Positions 9,193 through 17,759 of a stretch of DNA of 64,000 nucleotides are shown here, one piece after another (position 1 is the stretch's first letter; every line of letters starts with the position of its first letter). Source of the stretch: Streptomyces sp. Ag109_O5-1 (GTDB lineage: Bacteria > Actinomycetota > Actinomycetes > Streptomycetales > Streptomycetaceae); NCBI RefSeq assembly GCF_003814875.1, contig NZ_RKQF01000001.1:3782001-3846000 (forward strand), written 5' to 3'. The translations under genes were made by a program, and so were the position numbers. The notes beneath the pieces were generated by a model. That model saw only the letters and a list, made by a program, of their open reading frames with translations. It was not told the DNA's origin and searched no databases.

Positions 9193-9275
9193 AAAAAAGC
9201 CGGCCGCGGCGGCCTTCCGATGACCTGGCGTGGGGGAGCCGAGTCGGGCAGTTCGGAAGGGCCGGCCGCGGCCGG
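9193..9275 (-). terminator. Strong terminator after nsdA
   Basis: Nearly complementary arms of about 21-23 nt, at about 9201-9221 and 9253-9275, frame a loop of about 31 nt. They are followed on the minus strand by a run of six T (9193-9198). This is a rho-independent terminator for nsdA ahead of the amtB promoter. Confidence 0.8.
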
Positions 9276-9295
9276 GGTCCTGGGGTTGCCGGGGT

Positions 9296-10771
9296 TCAGA
9301 CCGCCTCGGCGGTCTCCGGCAGGTCGGCGGCGAGCTGTTCGGTGAGGTCGACGACCGCCGCGAGGCCGCCGTACTCGCGGACGGCCGAGTCGACCGTCTT
9401 TCGAATACGAGTGTTGACGCGCTCGGAGCGCACCTTCTTGGCGATGCCCATGGCCTCGGAGGCCAGAACCGTGCTCTGCTCGGGCTCGCCCCGCAGCAGG
9501 TGCACGGTGGCCATGCCGATGAGGTTGAGCGCATACGACCGCTGGTGCTCGGTGTCCTTGGCGAACAGCTCCACGGCCTTCTGCATCAGGGGCTCGGCCA
9601 GGGAGGCGTAGGCGGGGCTGCGGCCGGCGACATAGGCGAGGTCGCGGAAGGAGTGGCTGTTCTCGCCGTAGAGCTCGGCCTCGGAGAAGAAGCGGATCCA
9701 GTCCGGGTCCGGGTCGTCCCAGTCGTCGGCCTCGGCGAAGGTGTCCTCGGCCATCCGGACGGCCCGCTTGCACTTGCCGGGCTGGCCCATGTTGGCGTAG
9801 GCGCGGGCCTCCATCGCATACAGCATCGACTGGGTGCGCGGGCTGGCGCAGTCCCGGCTGCCGTACTGGGCGAGGTGGATGAGCTCCAGGGCGTCGTCGG
9901 GCCGGCCGAGGTGGATCATCTGGCGGCTCATGCTGGAGAGGACGTACGAGCCGAGCGGCTTGTCGCCGGCCTCCTTCGCCGCGTGCAGGGCCAGCACGAA
10001 GTACTTCTGGGCGGTGGGCTGGAGTCCGACGTCGTAGGACATCCAGCCGGCCAGCTCGGCCAGTTCGGCGGCGACCTTGAAGAGCTTGCGCTCGGTGGCC
10101 TCGGGCTGGGGTTCTTGGAGGAGGTCGGTGACCTCGTGCAGCTGGCCGACGACCGCCTTGCGGCGCAGGCCGCCGCCGCACTGGGCGTCCCACTGACGGA
10201 ACATCACCGTCGTGGACTCCAGGAGGTCCAGCTCGGGCTTGGAGAGGCGGCCGGGCCGACGGGACTCGGCCGCCGGTTCCGGGGCCGCCTGTGGGGCGGT
10301 GGGCGAGGGCACGAGCCAGCGCTGCATGGGCTCGATGAGGGACGGGCCCGCCGACAGCACCAGCGAGGTTCCGAGGAAGCCGCGCCGCGCCAGCATCAGG
10401 TCGCTGCGCGAGAACTCGCTGAGCAGGGCCACTGCCTGCGGGCCCGTCCAGGGCAGGTCGACGCCGGTCGCCGAGGGTGACTGGCGGGCGGCCCGCAGAC
10501 CGAGGTCCTCGACCGAGACGACACAGCCGAACCGCTCGGAGAACAGCTCGGAGAGGATCCTGGGGATCGGCTCGCGCGGGTTCTCCCCGTCCAGCCAGCG
10601 ACGCACCCTGGACGTGTCCGTCGAGATGTGATTGGCGCCCAACTGGCGTGCCCTGCGGTTCACTTGCCGTGCCAGCTCGCCCTTCGACCAGCCGCTGCGC
10701 ACGAACCACGAGTTGAGCAGCTCGTTGGGGCGCTTGTCAGCGTTCGTCCCGCTACCGCTGTTGCCGCCCAC
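9296..10771 (-). CDS. nsdA: NsdA, negative regulator of differentiation
   Basis: The protein, 491 residues from GTG at 10771, matches what I know of S. coelicolor NsdA, a cytoplasmic regulator whose loss increases sporulation and antibiotic production. It shows an N-terminal DNA-binding-like region (KRPNELLNSWFVRSGWSKGELARQ at roughly residues 15-38), a Pro/Ala linker, and a long helical TPR-like C-terminal half. I preferred GTG at 10771 (VGGNSGSG) with a G-rich ribosome site just upstream. The frame stays open to 11200, but that stretch looks non-coding. A long hairpin with T-run follows the gene. Confidence 0.88.
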   Translation of the reverse strand: MGGNSGSGTNADKRPNELLNSWFVRSGWSKGELARQVNRRARQLGANHISTDTSRVRRWLDGENPREPIPRILSELFSERFGCVVSVEDLGLRAARQSPSATGVDLPWTGPQAVALLSEFSRSDLMLARRGFLGTSLVLSAGPSLIEPMQRWLVPSPTAPQAAPEPAAESRRPGRLSKPELDLLESTTVMFRQWDAQCGGGLRRKAVVGQLHEVTDLLQEPQPEATERKLFKVAAELAELAGWMSYDVGLQPTAQKYFVLALHAAKEAGDKPLGSYVLSSMSRQMIHLGRPDDALELIHLAQYGSRDCASPRTQSMLYAMEARAYANMGQPGKCKRAVRMAEDTFAEADDWDDPDPDWIRFFSEAELYGENSHSFRDLAYVAGRSPAYASLAEPLMQKAVELFAKDTEHQRSYALNLIGMATVHLLRGEPEQSTVLASEAMGIAKKVRSERVNTRIRKTVDSAVREYGGLAAVVDLTEQLAADLPETAEAV

Positions 10772-11227
10772 TGGAACGCCCCCATCCCTGAGACCACTTG
10801 ATGCCGATGCGCCAAGCCCTATCAGAATGCCGGTAAATACGGCTGCCCGTCCGGTAGTTCTCACCCTTCGAACGGGATGCCGAGTTGCCTCCGGCATACC
10901 CACGAGTGCATGTGCCCCCAGGCCTCGTGCACTCAAAGTAATCCTACGATCACTGCTCCAGCCATTGCGATCCCGGAAACGCCACCATTCGCCACCCCTT
11001 CGAATGAACTCACGATGGCCTTGGCGCGATTCACTTGACATAGGACGGCCGGGAGTAGGCGGAACGATGCACTCGGGGGCGCATGCCCCCACATGCACCC
11101 CCCGGGGAGCTTCGGAGCGCCGCCTTGACCTTGCGGGCCGGAGGGAAGGCGGAGCCGTAGCGTCACGTTCCGTTTCCGTCCCGTTCCGCGTCGTAACCAC
11201 CGGCGCGCCGGACCCGTTGGAGGGGGC
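10772..11227. other. Divergent promoter region nsdA / primase-like gene
   Basis: This 456-bp gap separates two divergent genes. It contains a perfect TTGACA hexamer at about 11034 reading rightward but without a convincing -10 at 17 bp, and a GGGGGC-N4-GCCCCC inverted repeat at 11075-11090. I see no open frame with a plausible product. Confidence 0.4.
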
Positions 11228-11884
11228 ATGGGCTTCACGATCGGCGGCATTCGCGAGATCCGCTCCGGCACACGCCGGCGCGGTCGTTCATCGGACTGCA
11301 CCGCCGTCGCCGAGTTCACCGGCCTGTGGGGCTGGGACGTGGCGCCGGGTGCCCGGGCGGCGGCCGGTGCGTGTTCCTGCGGGCACGCCGACTGTCCCGC
11401 GCCGGGGGCGCATCCACTGGACTTCGCCCCGCAGGTGTCCGCCGGGGCCACGCTCGACGAGGTCACCAAGGCCTGGGGCGAGTTCCCGGGTGCGGCGGTG
11501 ATGCTGCCCGTCGGCCGCGCCTTCGACGTCATCGAGGTCGCCGAGCCCGCCGGGCGGCGCGCCCTGGTCCGCCTGGAGCGCATGGGCCTCCCGCTCGGTC
11601 CGGTCACCGCCACCCCGGAGGGCCGCGCCCACTTCTTCGTCGCGCCCGGCGCCGCCGCCGAACTCCCCGAGCTGCTCTACCGCATGGGCTGGGACGACCC
11701 GACCTCGCTGGACCTGCGCGGCCTCGGCTCCGGTACGCACATCACCGCGCCACCGTCCGACCGGGGCGGTCTGGGCCCGGTGCGCTGGCTGCGGCCGCCG
11801 GCGCTGGACTCGGCGACGAGGCCGCCCGCGGCACGCCTGCTGCTGGGGACGCTGGCCTACGTGGCGCATCGGTCGCGGGTATAG
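11228..11884 (+). CDS. Bifunctional primase/polymerase N-terminal domain-like protein
   Basis: The 218-residue protein resembles stand-alone prim-pol domains (DUF927/D5-associated primase-polymerase fold) common in Streptomyces. Supporting features are a Cys/His cluster ACSCGHADCPAPGAHPLDFAP (written in two parts: ACSCGHADC, then PAPGAHPLDF), a central DVIEV strand, and LRGLGSGTHITAPPS near the C-terminus. It lacks any helicase partner nearby, so a replicative role is doubtful. The ATG follows a GGAGGG ribosome site. It is divergent from nsdA, an arrangement I recall in other streptomycetes. Confidence 0.7.
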   Translation: MGFTIGGIREIRSGTRRRGRSSDCTAVAEFTGLWGWDVAPGARAAAGACSCGHADCPAPGAHPLDFAPQVSAGATLDEVTKAWGEFPGAAVMLPVGRAFDVIEVAEPAGRRALVRLERMGLPLGPVTATPEGRAHFFVAPGAAAELPELLYRMGWDDPTSLDLRGLGSGTHITAPPSDRGGLGPVRWLRPPALDSATRPPAARLLLGTLAYVAHRSRV

Positions 11885-11898
11885 GAGCCGTACACACC

Positions 11899-11939
11899 GA
11901 AGCGCCCGTCCCCGACTGCACCTCGGGAACGGGCGCTTC
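11899..11939. terminator. Bidirectional terminator between primase-like gene and ftsY
   Basis: GAAGCGCCCGT (11899-11909) pairs with ACGGGCGCTTC (11929-11939), and CCCGA with TCGGG extends the stem. The element lies between convergent genes. Confidence 0.7.
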
Positions 11940-11971
11940 TCACGCCTGTGGGGAGTAAATTTACCCCTCTG

Positions 11972-13165
11972 CTACTCCCCGATAAGGGCGTCAACGAACG
12001 CCTCCGGCTCGAACGGCGCCAGGTCGTCCGCGCCCTCGCCGAGGCCGATGAGCTTGACCGGGACGCCCAGTTCACGCTGGACCGCGATCACGATGCCGCC
12101 CTTGGCGGTGCCGTCCAGCTTGGTGAGCACGATGCCGGTGATGTCCACGACCTCGGCGAAGACCCGGGCCTGGACCAGGCCGTTCTGCCCGGTGGTGGCG
12201 TCGAGGACGAGCAGCACCTCGTCCAGCGGGGCGTGCTTCTCGACGACCCGCTTGACCTTGCCGAGCTCGTCCATGAGGCCGGTCTTGGTGTGCAGGCGGC
12301 CCGCGGTGTCGATGAGGACGACGTCGACCCCCATCTCCTTGCCCTCCTTCACCGCGTCGAAGGCGACGGAGGCGGGGTCACCGGCCTCCGGCCCGCGCAC
12401 GGTGTGGGCGCCGACCCGCTCGCCCCAGGTCTGGAGCTGGTCCGCGGCGGCGGCCCGGAAGGTGTCGGCGGCACCGAGGACGACGGTACGGCCGTCGGCG
12501 ACGAGCACCCGGGCGAGCTTGCCGGTGGTGGTGGTCTTGCCGGTGCCGTTGACGCCGACGACCATCACGATGCCCGGCTTGCGGTCCTCGGGCTCGGTCT
12601 TCACGGTGCGGTCGGCTTCGGTGCCGACCAGCTTGAGCAGTTCCTCGCGCAGCAGGCCGCGCAGCTCCGCCGGGGTGCGGGTGCCGAGCACCTTGACGCG
12701 CTCGCGCAGCTGGTCGACCAGCTCGGTGGTGGGCTGCACACCGACGTCGGCGGTGAGCAGGATGTCCTCGATCTCCTCCCAGGTCTCGTCGTCGAGGTGC
12801 TCGCGCGAGAGCAGCGTGAGCAGCCCCTTGCCGAGGGCGTTCTGGGAGCGGGAGAGCCGGGCGCGCAGCCGGACCAGGCGGCCGGCGGTGGGCTCGGGGA
12901 TCTCGATCTCGGGGGCGGCGGGCTCTTCTACGACGACGGGAGCCGAGCCGCCGGGAAGGTCGACCTCCTCTATCGTCCGGCGCGGTTCGTCGCGCGGCGT
13001 CTCGGCCTCGTCGCCGACGTGCGGCTCGGCCGGGGGCGCGGTGATGTCGGGCGCGGCGGGCGGCGGCGGAGGCAGCGACTTCTTGCGCCGGCTGCCGACG
13101 ACCAGCCCGCCGAGCGCGCCGAGCACGACCACGGCGATGACTACAGCAAGGATGACGGTTTCCAT
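11972..13165 (-). CDS. ftsY: Signal recognition particle receptor FtsY
   Basis: FtsY is the membrane receptor for SRP. The 397 residues begin METVILAVVIAVVVLG, a transmembrane anchor typical of actinobacterial FtsY, followed by GSRRKK and an acidic/Pro-rich linker. The NG GTPase domain carries P-loop GVNGTGKTTTTGKLA at about residue 211 and DTAGRL further on. I chose ATG at 13165 because the anchor starts there; upstream in-frame starts add unconserved sequence. Confidence 0.96.
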   Translation of the reverse strand: METVILAVVIAVVVLGALGGLVVGSRRKKSLPPPPPAAPDITAPPAEPHVGDEAETPRDEPRRTIEEVDLPGGSAPVVVEEPAAPEIEIPEPTAGRLVRLRARLSRSQNALGKGLLTLLSREHLDDETWEEIEDILLTADVGVQPTTELVDQLRERVKVLGTRTPAELRGLLREELLKLVGTEADRTVKTEPEDRKPGIVMVVGVNGTGKTTTTGKLARVLVADGRTVVLGAADTFRAAAADQLQTWGERVGAHTVRGPEAGDPASVAFDAVKEGKEMGVDVVLIDTAGRLHTKTGLMDELGKVKRVVEKHAPLDEVLLVLDATTGQNGLVQARVFAEVVDITGIVLTKLDGTAKGGIVIAVQRELGVPVKLIGLGEGADDLAPFEPEAFVDALIGE

Positions 13166-13293
13166 AACGGGTCCAGTATCCATCCCTCTCTCGCGGCCGA
13201 CTTTGTTCCCTCGCGAAGGAGTTTCCGGATGTTCCCCCAAATCCCGATGTCCCTTTTGGGGGGATTCATAGGACTAACGTACGATGATTGACC

Positions 13294-14766
13294 ATGAGCA
13301 CCACCGCCCACCACGATGGCCCGCTCGAACATCTCGAAGAGTCACTGGAGCGCCACGGCCTCGAAACCCGGGGCATCGAACCGGTCCCGGACTCCGAGCG
13401 CACCGCGACGACCCGCGGACTGCTCCCCACCTGGATCGCCGCCAACATCACCGTCCTGCTGGTGACCATGGGCGCGAGTCTGACGGTGTCGTTCGGGCTG
13501 AACTTCTGGCAGGCCCTGGTGGTCGCCGGCACGGCGCCGATCGTGGCGTACGGCCTGGTCGGGCTGATCGGCATCGCGGGCAAGCGCGGTGGCGCACCCG
13601 GTATGACCCTGTCCCGCGCGGTCTTCGGGCAGCGCGGCAACCTGCTTCCCGGCGCGCTGATCTGGGTCGCGCGCTGGGGCTGGGAGACGATCAACGCGGT
13701 GACCGGCGCCTATGCGCTGCTGACCGTCCTGTACATCCTCTTCGGCATCAGGCACAACACCGCGCTGACCATCGTGACCCTGCTGCTCTTCGTGATCGCC
13801 ACGTTCGCGATCTCGGGCATGGGCATCAGGGCGGTACGGCGTTGCAGCCGCTGGGCGGCCTGGCTGTTCGGTGCCTTCTCCCTGCTGGTCCTCGGCCGGC
13901 TGATCATGAAGGCGGACTGGCACAGGGTGTTCGGGCAGGACGCCGGGCCCACTGCCGCGATGATCACCGGGGTCGGGCTGATCGCGGCGGGCGGGATGAG
14001 CTGGGCACCGGCCGCGCCGGACTTCACGCGGTATCTGCCGGGTACGGCGTCCTCGGCGGCGATCGTGCGCAACACGGTCGGCGGCGCGGGGGTCGTCGTA
14101 CTTCCCATGGTCCTGATGGGCGCGGTGACGGCGTCGGCCATGCCCGACCTCGCCAGGGCGGCCGACCCGGTCTCCTTCCTGGGAGCGGTCCTCCCCCTCT
14201 GGCTCGCCGTGCCCTATCTCCTCATCGCCCTGGTCGGGATGCTGCTGATCAACGCGATGTCGATGTACTCGGCGGGCTTCACCGCGCAGACGCTCGGCTT
14301 CCGCATCCACCGCCACTGGGCGGTCTCGATCAACGCGGTGATCTCGCTGGCCCTCGGCGGCGTCCTGATGCTGGCCGCGGCCTCCTTCATGGGCTCCTTC
14401 ATCGCCTTCCTGTCGCTGCTCGCGGTGGCGTTCTCGGCATGGGTGGGCGTCTTCGGCGTCGACATGCTCCGCCGCCGGGAGTACGACGCCCAGGCCCTCC
14501 TCGACACGACCGCGACCAGCGCCTACTGGTACCGGACGGGCTTCTCCCCCGCCGCCGTGGCGGCGTGGGCGCTCGGCCTGGCGGCCGGTCTTCTCTTCAC
14601 CAGGTCCGACTGGTTCACCGGCCCGCTGGCGCAGAACACCCCGGTCGGCCGGTACGGCCTCGGCTGGCTCGCGACGATCGTCGTCTCGGGCGCGCTGTAC
14701 GCGGCGCTGCCGAAGCCGGCGGTAGTGCCGACGCCGGCCGAGCGGTCCTCGGCCCTGGCTGTCTGA
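13294..14766 (+). CDS. NCS1-family purine/cytosine permease
   Basis: The 490-residue product is a twelve-segment membrane transporter of the nucleobase:cation symporter-1 family. After a hydrophilic N-terminus (MSTTAHHDGPLEHLEESLERHG) the helices begin near residue 50. Family-like elements include SFGLNFWQALVVAG, the Gly-rich GAPGMTLSRAVFGQRGN (helix 2 region) and MSWAPAAPDFTRYLP. Substrate is likely cytosine or a purine, by homology only. I favour ATG at 13294; a TTG 6 bp upstream is possible. No strong ribosome site is visible. It is upstream of an oxidoreductase gene with a 57-bp gap. Confidence 0.88.
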   Translation: MSTTAHHDGPLEHLEESLERHGLETRGIEPVPDSERTATTRGLLPTWIAANITVLLVTMGASLTVSFGLNFWQALVVAGTAPIVAYGLVGLIGIAGKRGGAPGMTLSRAVFGQRGNLLPGALIWVARWGWETINAVTGAYALLTVLYILFGIRHNTALTIVTLLLFVIATFAISGMGIRAVRRCSRWAAWLFGAFSLLVLGRLIMKADWHRVFGQDAGPTAAMITGVGLIAAGGMSWAPAAPDFTRYLPGTASSAAIVRNTVGGAGVVVLPMVLMGAVTASAMPDLARAADPVSFLGAVLPLWLAVPYLLIALVGMLLINAMSMYSAGFTAQTLGFRIHRHWAVSINAVISLALGGVLMLAAASFMGSFIAFLSLLAVAFSAWVGVFGVDMLRRREYDAQALLDTTATSAYWYRTGFSPAAVAAWALGLAAGLLFTRSDWFTGPLAQNTPVGRYGLGWLATIVVSGALYAALPKPAVVPTPAERSSALAV

Positions 14767-14823
14767 CGCATCGTCAGCTACTGTCCCCGCACACCCGCCC
14801 GGCGAAGGTGAAGGGGAACTCCC

Positions 14824-15795
14824 ATGCCCGTCTCGGTCGTCCGCTTCAACCTCGTCGAGCCCGGGGCCGACCCGGTCTCCCTGAGTGCCCGCTACCGGGC
14901 GGCCGTGGAGATGGCCGCGTACGCCGACGAGCACGCGATCACCACGGTCCAGACCGAGGAACACCACGGCGTCGACAACAACTGGCTGCCGTCGCCGTTC
15001 GCCTTCGCGGGCGCGGTGTTCGGGGCGACCCGGAACATCGCGGTGACCGTGTCGGCGGTGATCGGTCCGCTGCACGACCCGCTGCGGCTGGCCGAGGACA
15101 TCGCGGTCCTCGACCTGCTCAGCGGGGGGCGGCTGGTGACGGTCGCCGGGATCGGCTACCGGCCGGAGGAGTACGCGCTGTTCGACGTGGAGTGGAAGCG
15201 GCGCGGGCGACTGCAGGACGAGGTGCTGGAGACGCTGCTGAAGGCGTGGACCGGGGAGGAGTTCGAGTACCGGGGCCGTACGGTACGGGTCACGCCTCGC
15301 CCCTTCACCGACCCGCATCCCCTGCTCCTGGTGGGCGGCTCCTCCAAAGCCGCCGCCCGCCGTGCCGCCCGTCTCGGTCTCCCCTTCTTCCCGAGCGCGC
15401 ATCTGCCGGAACTGGAGGCGTTCTACAAGGAGAGGCTCACCGAGTACGGCACGGAGGGCTGGACGATGATGCCCACCGCGGAGACTCCGCTGCTGCACAT
15501 CGCGGAGGACCCGGACCGGGCGTGGGCGCAGTACGGGCCGCACTTCCTGCACGAGGCCCGGACGTACGCGTCCTGGCAGTCCGGGGACATCCGCTCGGCG
15601 GTGCGCTCGGCGGCCACGACGGTGGAGGAGCTCCGCGCGGAGGGCGTCTACCGGATCCTCACACCCCAGGAGTGCGTGTCGGCGGGGCTGGACAACCTGG
15701 TGCTGCATCCCCTGGCCGGCGGGATGCCGGTGGCGGAGGGGTGGCGGAGTCTGCGGCTGTTCGGGGAGGCGGTGCTTCCGGCGCTGCCGGCGTAG
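14824..15795 (+). CDS. Luciferase-like (LLM class) flavin-dependent oxidoreductase
   Basis: The 323-residue protein belongs to the bacterial luciferase-like monooxygenase/F420-dependent reductase superfamily, a TIM barrel that uses FMN or F420. Characteristic segments are TVQTEEHHGVDNNWLPSP near residue 43, the AEDIAVLDLLSGGR block near 93, and PLLLVGGSSKAAARRAA near 168. The substrate is unknown. AAGGGGA precedes the ATG. It may be cotranscribed with the permease upstream, which would suggest a small-molecule catabolic role (inference). Confidence 0.88.
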   Translation: MPVSVVRFNLVEPGADPVSLSARYRAAVEMAAYADEHAITTVQTEEHHGVDNNWLPSPFAFAGAVFGATRNIAVTVSAVIGPLHDPLRLAEDIAVLDLLSGGRLVTVAGIGYRPEEYALFDVEWKRRGRLQDEVLETLLKAWTGEEFEYRGRTVRVTPRPFTDPHPLLLVGGSSKAAARRAARLGLPFFPSAHLPELEAFYKERLTEYGTEGWTMMPTAETPLLHIAEDPDRAWAQYGPHFLHEARTYASWQSGDIRSAVRSAATTVEELRAEGVYRILTPQECVSAGLDNLVLHPLAGGMPVAEGWRSLRLFGEAVLPALPA

Positions 15796-15966
15796 CGGGG
15801 CGCGGTGTGCCGGCGGGTGGGTGCGGGAGGGTTCGGCACCGCCGGGTGACGCCGTCGTGGCTGATCACCGTTGCGGCGGAGTTCAGGACCGCGAGTTCTG
15901 CGGCTGGTCGAGCAGCGGGTTCTACGCCGGCAGGGACGGAACGAGGGGCGACGCGGCGCACACGAA

Positions 15967-16007
15967 CCGCCGCCCCCGCCCGGGCAGTGACCGGGCGGGG
16001 GCGGCGG
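15967..16007. terminator. Perfect 17-bp-stem terminator between convergent genes
   Basis: The arm at 15967-15983 is perfectly complementary to 15991-16007 with a 7-nt loop. It lies between the oxidoreductase gene and glcP, which converge. Confidence 0.85.
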
Positions 16008-16070
16008 GGGTTACGAGGAGAGGGGCAGCGGGGATGTGGCCCTTCTCCTCGAGTTCGGGGACCTGCGAGG

Positions 16071-17489
16071 TCAGCCCATCTCCTCCAGGGCCTTGCCCTT
16101 CGTCTCCTTGACGAACTTGAGGACGAACGGGATGGAGAGGGCCGCGAAGACCGTGTAGATCACGTAGGTCGCGGAGAGGTTCCAGTCGGCCAGCGACGGG
16201 AAGCTCGCGGTGATGGCCCAGTTGGCGATCCACTGTGCGGCGGCGGCCACGCCCAGCGCGGCGGCGCGGATCTTGTTCGGGAACATCTCGCCGAGGAAGA
16301 CCCAGACGACCACACCCCAGGACAGGGCGAAGAAGAGGACGAAGATGTGCGCGGCGATCAGGGCGGTCCAGCCCTGCGCGGCCGGGAGCTTGCCGTCGAC
16401 CAGGTGGGAGGAGAAGGCCCAGGCCTCGAGGCCGAGGCCGATCACCATGCCGACGGAGCCGATCAGGGCCAGCGGCTTGCGGCCGATGCGGTCCACGAAG
16501 ATCATCGCGATCACGGTGCCGATGATGTTGATGATCGACGTCGTGAAGGAGTAGAAGAACGAGTCCGTCGGGTCGACGCCCACCGACTGCCAGAGGGTGG
16601 AGGAGTAGTAGAACGCGACGTTGATGCCGACGAACTGCTGGAAGACCGAGAGGCCGATGCCGACCCAGACGATCGGCTTGAAGAAGAAGGAGCCGCCGAG
16701 CAGGTCCTTGAACGTGGACTTGTGCTCGCTCTTCATCGCGAGCTCGATCTCGGTGACGCGGGCGTCGAGGTCGGCGCTCTTGCCCTCGACCTCTTCGAGG
16801 ATCTCGCGGGCGCGGTCGTGCTTGCCGACGGAGATCAGGAAGCGCGGGGACTCGGGGATCGCGAAGGAGAGCAGACCGTAGAGGACGGCCGGGACGACCA
16901 TGACGCCGAGCATGACCTGCCAGGCCTCCAGGCCCATCAGGTGACCGCGCTGGTTGCCGCCGGCAGCGTTGAGCAGGCCCCAGTTGACCAGCTGCGAGAT
17001 GGCGATGCCGATGACGATCGCGGCCTGCTGGAAGGAGCCGAGCCGGCCGCGGTAGGCCGGTGGGGCGACCTCGGCGATGTAGGCGGGGCCGATGACGGAG
17101 GCCATGCCGATGGCGAAGCCGCCGATGATCCGCCAGAGGGCGAAGTCCCAGAGGGAGAAGGGCAGTGCCGAGCCGACGGCGCTGACCGTGAACAGCAGGG
17201 CGGCGATCTGCATGACGCGGATGCGGCCGATCCGGTCGGCTATCCGGCCGGCGGTCGCGGCGCCGATGGCGCAGCCGATCAGGGCGATGGCGATGACCTG
17301 TGCGAGGGCCGCGGACCCGATGTCGTAACGGCTCCGGATCGCCTCGACGGCGCCGTTGATGACAGAGCTGTCGTAGCCGAAGAGGAACCCGCCCATCGCG
17401 GCCGCCGCCGCGATGAAGATGACATGCCCGAGATGATCGGGGTGAGCCGTCCCGGCTCCTGACTGGGGTGCCTGCGCAGTGCTGGTCAC
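16071..17489 (-). CDS. glcP: Major facilitator sugar permease GlcP
   Basis: The 472-residue protein is a sugar porter of the major facilitator superfamily with twelve membrane segments. It shows sugar-porter signatures: GGFLFGYDSSVINGA near residue 33, GRIADRIGRIRVM between helices 2 and 3, PESPRFL after helix 6, and VDRIGRKPL in the second half. Its position beside smc and its sequence match GlcP, the glucose-inducible permease of S. coelicolor that supplies glucose for glucokinase. Upstream lies a dense cluster of palindromes consistent with sugar-responsive control. Confidence 0.93.
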   Translation of the reverse strand: MTSTAQAPQSGAGTAHPDHLGHVIFIAAAAAMGGFLFGYDSSVINGAVEAIRSRYDIGSAALAQVIAIALIGCAIGAATAGRIADRIGRIRVMQIAALLFTVSAVGSALPFSLWDFALWRIIGGFAIGMASVIGPAYIAEVAPPAYRGRLGSFQQAAIVIGIAISQLVNWGLLNAAGGNQRGHLMGLEAWQVMLGVMVVPAVLYGLLSFAIPESPRFLISVGKHDRAREILEEVEGKSADLDARVTEIELAMKSEHKSTFKDLLGGSFFFKPIVWVGIGLSVFQQFVGINVAFYYSSTLWQSVGVDPTDSFFYSFTTSIINIIGTVIAMIFVDRIGRKPLALIGSVGMVIGLGLEAWAFSSHLVDGKLPAAQGWTALIAAHIFVLFFALSWGVVVWVFLGEMFPNKIRAAALGVAAAAQWIANWAITASFPSLADWNLSATYVIYTVFAALSIPFVLKFVKETKGKALEEMG

Positions 17490-17592
17490 AAGAAACTCCT
17501 CGGGCCACCGGCAACGCCGCCGGGGGTGGGGGGGTGAGCCCTCTCAGGTCAAGTGGCGCACACCTTCACGCCGCTCACACCTGAAGGTAAAA

Positions 17593-17632
17593 GCAACGTT
17601 GCAGAGACTATGCCTTCAAGTTTCGAAGTCAA
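17593..17632 (-). promoter_or_regulatory. glcP promoter with overlapping operators
   Basis: On the minus strand TTGACT (17627-17632) and TAGTCT (17605-17610) are spaced 16 bp, a good housekeeping promoter. The spacer is largely filled by the imperfect palindrome CTTCGAAACTTGAAG (17614-17628). The perfect palindrome GCAACGTTGC (17593-17602), which resembles LacI-family operator cores, lies just downstream. This suggests repression by one or two regulators. Confidence 0.6.
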
Positions 17633-17677
17633 TAGCGCGAGTGGTGTGACGTTGAAGGCACGGTGAGGAGGTTTGCG

Positions 17678-17698
17678 TTCAATAGTTGAATAGTTGAA
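17678..17698. repeat. TTCAA/TTGAA repeat cluster upstream of glcP
   Basis: TTCAA-tag-TTGAA-tag-TTGAA is an array of three half-sites with identical 3-bp spacers. A further TTGAAGGCA at 17652-17660 is the exact complement of TGCCTTCAA at 17611-17619. These may bind a glcP regulator or affect the 3' end of smc transcripts. Confidence 0.45.
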
Positions 17699-17759
17699 AG
17701 GGATACGCAGGTCAGGACGCGGATCGGCTGTGAAGGACCGGTGTAGAGCGCACGCAAAC

